64,000 nucleotides of DNA from Paratinospora sagittata (taxonomy: Eukaryota > Streptophyta > Magnoliopsida > Ranunculales > Menispermaceae). The stretch is taken from positions 3,455,931 through 3,519,930 of the forward strand of contig CM069598.1 of the NCBI GenBank assembly GCA_035771175.1, given 5' to 3'. The notes under the pieces were generated by a model that worked only from the letters and a program-made list of their open reading frames with translations, did not search any database and was not told the DNA's origin. Position 1 is the first letter of the stretch; every line of letters begins with the position of its first letter. Below, one piece after another: positions 33,351-44,700 of this stretch. The position numbers and the translations under genes were made by a program.

Positions 33351-33848
33351 CACAAGCTAATTTAGGAGTAGATCTTAACTTATACTTTATATTATTATTA
33401 ACTGGTCTATTAAACAATAATATAAAAAAATTAATATAATATTAAAAAAGGTCAAATTTCTGGTCAAATTCAAAAATAGTTTCTTAATATTTGACTCAAA
33501 ATTATAAAAAGTCATTCTCTAAAATTTTATTTTTTATTATATTGCTATATTTTTGGATTCTATTACTCCGTTTTCAGTTATATCTTTTAGTTTCTAATAA
33601 AAAAATCAAAGAAAAATAAACTCATACTCAAACTGCATGTTTCTAAAAAAAAATATTCAAAAAAAGGAAAGAATTGGAAAAAAAAATAAAAATTGTAAAG
33701 AGCTAGTGGGCGGATGCCACGTGTCCTTTTTTTTTTTCCTTATTTTAATCCAAGTTAAACTCTTTCCCTAATTAAAGACTACTTTTGAACACACTCATTA
33801 ATAAGAGCTCGTCGCTTGCTCTTGCTCTCCATCATTGAAGTCTTCAGC

Positions 33849-34970
33849 ATGAACGACCTTCCTGATGATATTATCTTCAACATCCTTCAGAGATTACCAG
33901 TAAAACTCCTACTTCAATGTCGAACCATATCCAAACTCTGGCGCGAAATCATCGACAACCCTTCACTTGCCACCATGCAAATAAGCATAGCAGCTAAAGA
34001 ACCAATGCTTTTAGCCCAGGCAGGTCGTCCTATAAGCCACATCTGCTCATACTCCATTAAAGAGATTCAAGAAGCTAGAAGTGTTCAAACAAGTAATAAA
34101 CCAATAGCAGAATTTGCATTCTCTACCATGTGTACTTTGAAGAATTCTTGCAATGGCTTGCTATGTTTCGCCAAACATACATTCAGATACAGACACATCA
34201 CACCCATAAACACAGATCAGGTCTTTGTTTGCAATCCACTTAAGCCAGAAGTTATAGCTCTGCCACCGAGTTCCGCTGTGAAATTTATACAGATATATGG
34301 ATTGGGTTTTTGTGCTTCAACTCAGGAATATAAAGTGATTCAAATTTCGGATGATTTCAATTCCCAGAAGTCAAATATACACACTCTTGGAACTGGATTT
34401 TGGAGGTCTATTCCCAGTGTGCCGCCTTATCCAATCTACGGAAAACCCGTTTTCACAAACGGGGCCTTGTACTGGAAGATCGAAACTTGTTTAGTCTTCT
34501 CACATCCTCGAAGAACGGAGGATCGGATTGTGTTGTTCGACATGGAGAAGGAAGTGTTTGAAGTTGCAAAGCTTCCTGTTGAATTGGGTACAGAGCAGAA
34601 TCATCTTATATTTCTTACCGAGTTAAGAGGGCAACTCGCCGTGGTTGATTGCTCATTCAATACCCATATTGATATATGGGTGCTAAAGGAAGAAAAGCAG
34701 TGGACCAGAGAATACAGGATCAAGATGAAAGCACTGGGTGGAAGACCAAATAATAGACATATTAAAGTTCTAGGCCTCTGGGGAGATCATGAAATTTTTC
34801 TAAGTTCAGGCAACAATGCATATTACATTTACAATCCAAAGACTGATAACATGAGGTATGTTCATGTTTTGGGGATTGATCCGGATGCTAGTATTATGGA
34901 AGTCTTTAGTCATACATGGAGCATGGTGTCGGTAAATGGCTATGGAAATTACAGAAAAAGTGCTGCTTAA
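33849..34970 (+). CDS. F-box protein of unit 2 (373 aa), intact
   Basis: A predicted SCF substrate receptor. I chose ATG 33849 (MNDLPDDIIFNILQRLPVKL) because it aligns with the start of the unit 1 copy; an ATG 11 codons upstream is also in frame. The F-box covers about residues 2-45 (CRTISKLWREII), followed by SCNGLLCFAKH, VFVCNPLKPEVIALPPSS, IYGLGFCAS, GTGFWRSI, NGALYWKI, VLFDMEKEVFEVAKLP, DIWVLKEEKQWTREYRIKM and YIYNPKTDNM. It has a spacer near residues 78-95 (YSIKEIQEARSVQ) missing from unit 1. The family is F-box/FBA but distinct from the genes at 13.6-22.6 kb. The convergent neighbour ends 435 bp downstream. Confidence 0.92.
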   Translation: MNDLPDDIIFNILQRLPVKLLLQCRTISKLWREIIDNPSLATMQISIAAKEPMLLAQAGRPISHICSYSIKEIQEARSVQTSNKPIAEFAFSTMCTLKNSCNGLLCFAKHTFRYRHITPINTDQVFVCNPLKPEVIALPPSSAVKFIQIYGLGFCASTQEYKVIQISDDFNSQKSNIHTLGTGFWRSIPSVPPYPIYGKPVFTNGALYWKIETCLVFSHPRRTEDRIVLFDMEKEVFEVAKLPVELGTEQNHLIFLTELRGQLAVVDCSFNTHIDIWVLKEEKQWTREYRIKMKALGGRPNNRHIKVLGLWGDHEIFLSSGNNAYYIYNPKTDNMRYVHVLGIDPDASIMEVFSHTWSMVSVNGYGNYRKSAA

Positions 34971-35404
34971 TTCGATCGTCATCTTTGTGTTAACTAACAA
35001 TTGTATGTAGTTTCCATATGACTTTACTTGTTAGGTTGTATGTTTACTAGAGTTCTTATGGAGAATGCTATTGATTAACCATGTTATTTCCTCAATTCAT
35101 TCCACTAGAAATCTATCGGTGACAATTCATCATGATCATGGTCAATGTTTTATATGCTTCAATTCCATTTCAACATATGAAATCAATCTTCTATACCAGA
35201 AATAAATTAAACCAGGTTCAACCAGTGATTTGAAACAGAATATGTGTGTGTGTGTGTTTGTAAACAAATTGGTGCAGTGTTTCAAGGAGGAAGAACATTT
35301 ACAATGATAGGTTGGAAGATCCAATTATTCTTTGTCAAGAAGAGTTGAGCCAAGATGTGAGGCCAACGCCAATTTAATAAGTTAGTCTGAGGCTCTGAGC
35401 TTCT

Positions 35405-36045
35405 TCAACTTCTTAGATGTTGTAACACGTGTTTCTCACCAGTTAAGCATTCAACCAAGCCTTCAATATGTATCAAGACAAACCATATTTAGAACCATTG
35501 TTATATACTTCTATATATTTGAAAATGCATAGACAAAATACACAAGAACATCAATTCAATTTGTAGGAAAAAGCAAAGAGTTTTTACTGTTGGTGTAATC
35601 ACGACAATCATGTTGGCCAATTCTCAAACCAGTTCCCCAACATTCATTAAATCTCTTGGCTCTGTCTATGGTATCTATGTCAGAATATCCAACAAACCAG
35701 CATTTATGTTTAGGAAGCCTTGCAATCTTTCTCTCAAGAACAGCTCCTGAGAAAACGGAAATTGTACAAGAATAAAGATTCCCTGTATAATTACCTTTAA
35801 TTCAAATCACCAAAATGCAGGCCTGACTAAAACAAAAAACATTCAAGAATATTTTCTTCTTTAAAGGTCAGCGTCTATCTTGCAAGAGAAGTTCTTTGAT
35901 CTCAATGTATATTCATCAGTATCTTCCAAATAGAAATGGCCTTAATGTGATCGTAGTACTGGTGCATACCCCAAATAGAATTATTTTCAATCAGAAATTA
36001 TATGATTATAAAGTTTTTCAAGAATGATATACATAAGATGCACCA

Positions 36046-36078
<33 letters not shown>

Positions 36079-37221
36079 TAAGATGAAACTTGTCATGTAT
36101 GAGAAACATGTCAGATCAAGAAGAATATCATAAACACCCAGGCTCGAGCACTCCCTAAGTTCAATTAAACGAAACGATCAAGTAAAAACATTCAATTGTT
36201 TGGTCGAAACCAAAATCCATTTGCATCAAGTAGAGGCAAAGGGGTCATGAATTAAACTTCTGTTGTTCTTTTAATGCTTGAAGAGTATTAACCCGACATT
36301 ACACTAGTTGACCAAAATCATCTTCATAGACAGCATAAATCAGGCTGCAAAAGTGTTACACTTTCAGCAGATTTATAACCCAAAAAGCTGTGGTTCACCA
36401 ACTAGGTTCACCTGGTATTCTTCTGCCTGATAGAGCTGCAAGTGCTGTATATATGTTCTCAGGATCCTCAGGTTGAAAATCGAAAACAAACGCCTAAAAG
36501 AGAGACATCTTGTTTGTCATCACAAAAATAAAAAGAGCCTAACACCAGGGAAACAAATAAATGCAATGTGAATAATAAGCATGATAACCCTTAAAATTTG
36601 AGATGCTTCATTGTTTTGCTAAAGGATGAATTCTATTCTTTTGTCATTCATGAAACCAGGAAAACACAAATATCAGCAGTTTGACTTAAAAATTTTCAAA
36701 CTATAAGCATGAAACAATGATTAATAACCTCTCTAATATAGGAAGAAGCTCCGCTTTAGAGCAAAATAGTACTTTATAGGGTAGATTGTTAAATACTGAT
36801 TCATTTCAGAGCTCTGAAATATAAACAATAGTCATTACTCAGTAGAATAGTTGGCTTAATTAGATGGATTTAACAGACCCATTAAAGAATTTCACTTGTG
36901 GATTAATGTTCCACACATTTCCAAGGGGTTAGGAGGCTATAAGGATGAAATCAAGCTCAATTTTTCAAAGCAACTTCAACATATATAGAGATGAGATTAA
37001 TTGATAAAGCAACAGAGAAAAACCTGAGGTTGTGAAGGTGAGGTGCGTTGGATGATGACCATGTAGTGCTGCAAATCCCATAGATTGAGAGAATACGCAG
37101 CTGAAAACAGCATCTGGGCAGGTCCCTTTGAGGCTCTCAGAGGCATTGCTGCTACATATATTGCATCTCTGTTTTCTGATGAGACCGGTGATTTTGCAGC
37201 TGTAAGCATCAGCATCGCCAT
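35405..37221 (-). CDS. Four-exon gene of unknown function (164 aa), intact copy
   Basis: Exons 37024-37221, 36412-36493, 35588-35746 and 35405-35460 join in frame with GT/AG borders to 164 codons. The product starts MAMLMLTAAKSPVSSENRDA and contains IYVAAMPLRASKGPAQML, YSLNLWDLQHYMVII, FVFDFQPEDPENIYTALAAL, HKCWFVGYSDIDTIDRAKRF, GLRIGQHDCRDYTNSLVECL and HVLQHLRS. There is no clear signal peptide or membrane segment. A conserved-looking LQHYMV early and HDC(R)xYTN late recall the His...Cys spacing of NlpC/P60-LRAT folds, but that is only a guess. The unit 1 copy retains the exon layout, which confirms the structure. I cannot name the family. Confidence 0.82.
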
Positions 37222-37347
37222 TTTTTGTCTCCACTGATTCTTCCTCCACTCCTGAGTTGCCCTATCTTTTAAAGTATTAGATATTTCTTGCTAGATTTGC
37301 ACCACCAAATGTCAAGTTCATTCTTTAAAATCATAGATTTACATCAT

Positions 37348-38749
37348 ATCCTTTTAGATATTTCAAGATAAAATCTCTACTGAGATTTGAACCATCACAT
37401 ATGGTGCACATGTGAGGAGACGGTAGAGGGTATATGAAGTTCTTTCTTTCTTTCTTTCTTTCTTTCATTTTATTTTTTATTTTTTTTTATAAGAAGTTTT
37501 TGAATTATATTTCTCATAAAATGTAAAATAATTCTTCATTTTTATAATACATTGGGTAATGCTAAACATTAATAAAAATGCCCCAAATCATAAATTACAC
37601 TAACATAATTTTCTTATTCAAATACAACTAAATCATAAAATATTTATTCATATTTAAAAAAATTTAATTATTTTTTAAATATATGTTTTATGTTCAAATC
37701 TAACAAAAAATTCATATTTGAGTTAAAATTCAACAAGAAGAACAAAGGGGAGAGATGTCATTCTGATTAACTTTACATCTATACTATTTATAAAGCTAAT
37801 ACTTTTTAAGGACAGTTTGCTACTTTTATCATAATTTTAATAATATATTTTTTTTAATTTATTAAAAAATTTAATTTCTAACTCATATTATAAACAGTTA
37901 AAGGGTATTTTTAGAATAATTAAGTTTAACCAACTCACATTTTTAATTTTTACTTTTTTTTTTATGTTTGTTTCAATCGACACATGTAATTAATGTGACT
38001 TAATCTTTTACACACTTTTAAAATTAAAATAAAATAAATATAAATATAAATTATAAAACAACACGTTCACTATATAGATAGTAAAAATATTTATATATAC
38101 GCGCATATACATATATTAATATACATAACACATATATATTAAATCTTATGCTCTTCGTTTATTAGAAAGAAATCTAAAATCAATCTATGGCATTAAAATT
38201 AGTCATTATGATGAAGATCTTTAAAAAAAGAAGAAAGAAAAAAGAAATTGGCTTTCTTCTTTTGAGCAATTTCCCAACTTGCTTCCCTTCTATAATCCTT
38301 TTTCATAAGAAAAGGTTAAAAAAATATGGATGCTCTTTCTATCTTGCAAGGAATAACGCCTTTTTTTTCCCATATCCAAACGCAGGTGCACGTCAGTTGA
38401 GAACTAGAACTCCGAATATTTCCAGTGCGCCGTGGGCCACCCTGACCCAATCAATTGTTACAATGGAGCTTAACGGTTACCTGACTAAACCAACTACCGA
38501 TACCACCGAATCACCGACTCTAAACTCCAAAAACTCCATAAGCCTTTCGTTTTATATGATTAGAATCTTTCTCTGAACTCTCTCTGTTTTTTCGTTTCGT
38601 CAATATCTTTGCGTTCTTCTGCCTCTCTCTCTGTCTGCGACGGTACTTTCTGCAGCTTTTAACTTTCACCGGCTGCCGCCTCCGACGACTCTCTAGGGTT
38701 CCGGCTAGGGTTTCGATCTCGTCCTCCATCTTATACCTTCACCGACGTT
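37348..38749. other. Intergenic DNA and UPL5 promoter region
   Basis: It begins with a (TTTC)n run and AT-rich DNA. From about 38380 it becomes GC-richer, with a CT-rich leader (38576-38640) typical of plant 5' UTRs. No other gene was recognised. Confidence 0.5.
37438..37467. repeat. TTTC microsatellite
   Basis: About seven TTTC units in a row just outside the right edge of duplication unit 2. Confidence 0.85.
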
Positions 38750-38755
38750 ATGTGA
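38750..38755 (+). promoter_or_regulatory. Start-stop uORF (ATGTGA) in the UPL5 leader
   Basis: An ATG followed directly by TGA lies 32 bp before the UPL5 start codon. Such minimal ORFs are known to stall or divert ribosomes. It lies in the CT-rich leader and is probably transcribed; its effect is inferred. Confidence 0.5.
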
Positions 38756-38787
38756 ATCTTCCAGCGGGGTATCGATTCCCTGCTGCG

Positions 38788-41700
38788 ATGTCCACCGGGG
38801 GATCCACAATCGATTGGTATCAACGCGTCGATCGGATTACATCGAAGAGAAAATTGGACGATTATGACGACGAATTGTCGGATTTAGTTTCAGTGAGGAT
38901 GAGGAAAGATGAAGTGTTAGCGCAGCGGAGCAAACAGCAAGAACAAAAACCGATCGTCGGAAATTGGGGTTCCGATGTCCGATCGGTCTCCGGTAATGGT
39001 TCCTCCTCCGGTGATGTTTTCGTTACTAAGTCTTTGCATTTCTTTGTGCGGATGATGTCCGGAGGGAACACGATCGTCATACATGCGAATTCGGATGACT
39101 CGGTGGAATCTGTTCACGAACAGATTCGGAAGATTACCGGTATTCCGATCATAGAACAGCGGCTGATTTACCGCGGAAAACAGCTCCAGTGCGAGCAAAA
39201 GCTCGTCGAGTGTGGGTTACAGAATGACGCCGGACTTCAGTTGGTCGGAAGAATGAGGAGTACGGGGTATCCGAGGACGTGGCAGGTGGTGAATGATTTG
39301 GTTTCTTCGATATGTCGACTTTGTAGAGAGGAGTCGCCACGGTTTTCGAAGATCGTTTCGTCGCGTGTGAGGGAGTTCTTGAGGATGATTCCTAAGGATG
39401 ACACTGATATGACTTCCGGGCATTTTCAAGTGTTTAAGTCGGCGGGGGCGCCCTCGGCTTTAGTAATGCTATTTTTGTCTCCCATTAATGGTAACAAGGC
39501 GTGTGCTTCGGATGCAATTCAGCTGTTTCTCTGTCCAAAGATTGATTTTTTACCTAAAACAGTAAGAATTCAGTGTGCTCCAATAGTGTTAGAATTTTGT
39601 AAGTTGCTTACTAATACTGCTCATGATGATCCGCTTTATATCTCGTGTCGTAAAACTCTTGGATCATTGTTGGAAACAGTTGGTGTTGTTCATGGTTCAA
39701 AATATTTTGATCAAGCAAAGGCTTCATTTGTGATTCAGGAAGTTTTCCCTTTTGTGCGTGAGGTGTTTGATAAGTTATGTGGGAGTTTGGATTTGAATAT
39801 TAAGTCATTTCCAGGCACAGAGATTGCTGTAGGTGGGGGTCTTCGCGAGTTTACGACATTCATGGGTCCGTTGCGTAGGGCAATTAAGGAGCAGATGGGC
39901 GGGGAGGGACACATCCCCATCTCTTTGCACAATAGACGCCCTTGTTATTTGGTGGAGATTGGATCACTTCATGTTATTTTCTTGGAGTTGTTGGAAAAAA
40001 CTGATGAGTACTTGAAAAAAATGGAAGAGGTTTTGTTTGCAAAGAATCTGAAGGTTATTGAAACAAATATATATTATTGGACTCAGTATCTAGGTATCTT
40101 GAAAGAACTGAATAGCATTTCTAAACTTTATGAAGGTGCTGAGGAAAAACTGCTCTCTGTTATGAGGTCAAGGAATTTGTCATTAAATACTCTTATTAGA
40201 TATTCGAAGCGAAGTGATGATCATCAGTGGCTTCTCAAGCATAAGGATGTGACCTTCTTTGAATCTAGAAGGCATTTGGTGATGATGATGTTCCCTGAGC
40301 AAAAAGACGATTATGAAGAGATGCATGAAATGCTTATTGATAGATCAGACCTATTGGTCGAATCATTTCGATATATAGCTCATGCAGATCCTGAAGCATT
40401 GCACAATGCTCTTTTCATGGAGTTCAAGAATGAGGAAGCTACTGGTCCTGGTGTTTTACGAGAGTGGTTTTATCTGGTTTGCCAAGCAATATTCAATCCA
40501 CAAAATGGTCTTTTCCTATCTTGTCCAAATGATCACCGGAGGTTCTATCCAAATCCAGGTAAGATTCTACTATTTTGTGCATGTGCATGCTTGCCACACT
40601 CTGTCCAACTCCAAAAGAGTAAACAAAAAAAAGAAGAATGGGGAAAAAACACTCACACACATAGTCAATGACACATGAGAACATTTTCAGTGTTGTTTGA
40701 TTGTGCATGAGAATCATTTCTCATGATTTCCACTATTTTATTGTCTCTAGAAAAAAACACTTGAAAAATAATTCATCGAATGTTTTCTATTTATATTGAT
40801 GATATATAGATCAAAAGAAATTGGTGAGTACAAAAATGGAAAAAGCACAAGCATAATAAGGTAGACATTATACATATGTTTCATCCCTTTTGACCAGTGT
40901 GATGATTTTTCCAAAAGTTTCTTGTGATGAAAGAAAAGCCAAGAAAAATAAATGATACTTTCCTTAAGAAAAGTGTGGGTAAGAAAATTTTTGCTCATGG
41001 GAAATCTTAAAACTAAAGAGTTGAAAATTATATTTTCTTAAGCAAATCATCTATTATTCCGAGAAAACAATTATCTTTTCAGCTATCAAAGAGGCCCTAT
41101 TCTTCTATCTTGTTTAATAATGATTAGTTTGACAAGAGTTATCGCTGCATAGATTGATATCATTGTAATCTGTGCAATGCAATGTATCTTATGTTTTGTG
41201 ATCTCACAGATTTGGATTAATATTACAAGACACTATGCAATGTAATATATATATGTTATATAATGTGGTCTCTTAGACGTATAATATTACAAGTAGCTGT
41301 GCAATGTATTTACGTCGTGTGACATAGAGAAAAGTGAATTCCTTTTATTCATTGATCAAATTAATACAAAGATATTTTTTTGGTTGAATTATAGTTAACA
41401 TTATAGTGGAAGTAAAAATATAGATGAAACAATGGTGAAGATTGAAAGTCTAGATACCAAGGATTGAAATTTTTTTTGGTATTTGATTTTCATTATTCAT
41501 CAAGAAAGAGAAATAAGTGAGAATTTAAATCATATAGTTAAAGCAAATTGGGTGAAATTGAAGAGTATTATATGAGTGACGCATCCCATTGTAAGTTGAA
41601 GGAAAATTTATAAGATTGTTGTTAGGCTAAGGCTAGCTATGCTATATCAAACAGAATGTCGGGCAATAAAGAAACAACATGTAAACAAATTAAGTGTATC

Positions 41701-44700
41701 AAAATTACGAATGTTAAGATGGACATGTGGTAAAACATTAAAAGATAGAATTAGAAATGAACATGTTCGAGAAATGTTAGGTGTAAACCCAATTGAAGAT
41801 ACAATGAGAGAAAATTGATTAATGTAATTTGGACATAGACAATGAAGACCTTTAGATGTGCCAGTTAGGAAGAGTGACCTATTATTAATCTGTGGTAACG
41901 ATAGATGTAGAGGAAGACCTAAAATAACATAGTCAAAGATAATTAAGAAAGATACATTTACTTTAGTTGACTTAGCCCTTGATCGAGTAAAGTGGAGGTG
42001 ACAAATTCATGTAGTTGATGCCATGAGATTGGGAAAAGACTTAATTGAGTGGAGTCGAATTATAGTTAATGTGGAAATGAAAAATTAGAAAAACTCAATA
42101 AAAAATTTGAATTAATTCGGAAAAAACTTGAAAGATTAAAAATAATAATAAAAAAGCTCAAGCTTAAAAAAATTTAAAACTTTCAAAACTATTTATTTTA
42201 ACATTATTTTAGACCTAATACAATAATAAACAATATTTTGACATCTAAAATAGACTTACTATCTTAGAATTTTAAGATCAAATAAATTTTGTAATTTTGA
42301 AGCATGATGTTTTAAACAATACACTTGGCTTAACATTATTCTAATTCTTGAATTAGTTAATATTTTTGAACTAATAATTAAATTTTAATTGCAATAGTAA
42401 TGAAATACAAACAAATTAGTTTTTTGGTGTATATAAACCCAAATACTTTAACTAAACTATTTTTAGATTTATATAAATCCAAATACAATCAAACTAGTTT
42501 GCAAACTAATTTGGCCTTTCAAGCTGCTTGGCCAAACACACTTTTTGTATTAGTCCCAAATCTTAAGTGAGTGAAGTTTAGGGAAAAGTTGAGTTTTTGA
42601 TCCTTAGTGGTAAAATAATAAAAAAAAATATTAGTTTTACACGTCATGAGCTTTTGCCTTTTCCCCCCTTTTTTTCTTTTTTTTTTTTTTTTTTTTGGAG
42701 AGGAAACAAAATAAACTAAAAAAAACAAAACAAAACAATATATATATATATATTAAGATTGAAAGAAAGGGCAAACAAAAGGGGAGCATCATAAATGCTC
42801 AAAGCAACACCAAACATCAATATACCAGAGATTTCCAAAATCCTAGCTACCAACACCCAACCCAATTTCAACACTAATTTGATATAGAAAACCCACCACT
42901 AATCTTAGAACATACTATCTAGTTACAAGCAAGCCATTTAGCTTCCTCACAAAGAGAAACAATCTAAATTGGTTGAATTTGCAAAACACCTTCTTGTTGT
43001 ACTCAGACCAAATAGTCCCATAAAGTAGCAAATGCTGTAATCCTCACGACCTCCTTACGCCTTCTGGATAGATAAGGTATATGATCCAATGACATAAACT
43101 TCTCGCAAGAAGTCAGAGCTACAAACAGACCATCAAGAAAGACCGCCCAGAAATTCCATACACTCTTAGCAACTCGGCAATGGCAAAACAAATAAGCAAT
43201 AGGGTGAGAATTACTCCACAAGAAAAGTGAAAAGACAGTGAAGAAAGAAGTAGGTAAAACAGATACTCGACTTGTAACCAGAAAAAAAAGAAGAAACAAA
43301 TAGTCGACCAATTGGTTATCTCGACCAACTCGATCGGGTTCAGGTTTGTCCTAACCCTTATGTTGGGTTAATCAGGTGGGTAATATTATCCACCCAAAAT
43401 GTTGGGTCAAATATCAAGTTCAATTTTTCAAACCCAACATTGACCCGACCTGCCTTACTATGGTATATTATAATAAAAAATTATTATATTTAAAATAAAA
43501 CTCTATATAAATATCTATATCTTTACTTAATATAGCTTGCATGAATCTAATAATTCTCACAAAATGTTAAGAAATATGTTCAAATATACATATGTACAAA
43601 AATATTTCTTGAGAGGCTTCCTTCCCAAGGAAGCCCCAAATTCTCATTCTTATCAAAGGCCAATAGAATGAAATGAATGACGAGGATCGGGGGAGTATTT
43701 ATAGAGGGGGATGGGGAGCACTCCCCCTCTATAAAAACCCCCACCCTTTGCCATTCTCCTCATTCTACCATTCACTAGGTCCTTGGTGAGATGGGAAGTC
43801 CAGATTTTTGAATCTCCTCCTAGGGACCCATGATATAAATTTAATTTTTAGTCTATTAGATTTAAGCTTAGTTATAATTACATTTTAAGATAGGAGCATC
43901 CCAACTAGGGATGTCAACTATTCTTTGCATTATTTTTCAAGGGTTTTATTTATTTATATATGTTTCCTGTAAACGGTTTGCCAACCTGATATGTTTGCAC
44001 TGGATGGTCGGGTTAAATATGGTCTATATAAATTTTCAGGTCAGTTTGGGTTTTATATCACCCCAAATTGTCGGGTCAACCTCGACCCAGCTCGACTTGT
44101 TTTCAACCCTAGAAATAAGTTGGCCAAGTTGATGTAACGGTTGCGTGGCCCTTTTCTTTTGTTTTTTTTTTTTTCTGTTTTGTTATAGCCATCATAAGTC
44201 ATTATTGGTTTGGTTGCAATGGTTATGAATGCGGCAGCCTCTGCAAGACTGCAAATACAATTAGATTATAAAGCTAGGTATGGCAACACTATTAGATTTT
44301 TGGGAGACGCGTGCTATAGTCCTAGACCACTATCACATTCTTTCCCATCCATCTTGCATTGTCTTCCTCCCATCATCCCAAAGAGGTGTAGCCGGACCAG
44401 AGGTCTATTATATATTTATAACAAAGCTTGTTTTGGGAGGCCCCCCCTCCCTAACGAGCTTAGCCTCCTTCTCGGGTGACATCACAAACCAATTTCATAG
44501 TTCACATTTCGTTATAGTGTCCAATCAGTAGCAGGATGTATTCTTCATTGAACCTTCACTTGTGAAGAGGCCTTCGAGAGGGATCTTGAGGAAATCCAAT
44601 CCCTACTAATTAATCATATTATCTTGGGGGCACCCTAAAGACCCCTCTGACATTTTTTCATCCAAATCCTTCTTCTCTTCCCTTATTGATGATCCCAAGT

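Larger units (their letters stand above)
32401..37347 (+). repeat. Tandem duplication, unit 2
   Basis: Unit 2 starts GAATGGTGACAATCATGTATC and ends GATTTACATCAT, matching unit 1 end to end. It carries the intact versions of the F-box gene (33849-34970) and the minus-strand gene (35405-37221). Compared with unit 1 it has gained a SINE-like copy and a LINE tail near 32.7-33.3 kb and lacks the Copia. Confidence 0.88.

Noticed and set aside
38187..38576. 129-codon ORF upstream of UPL5
   Set aside because: Lys-rich then leader-like sequence without a domain; it overlaps the probable UPL5 promoter and 5' UTR.
38752..38787. Earlier start for UPL5
   Set aside because: That reading begins with GTG; its preceding ATG is followed directly by a stop in another frame.
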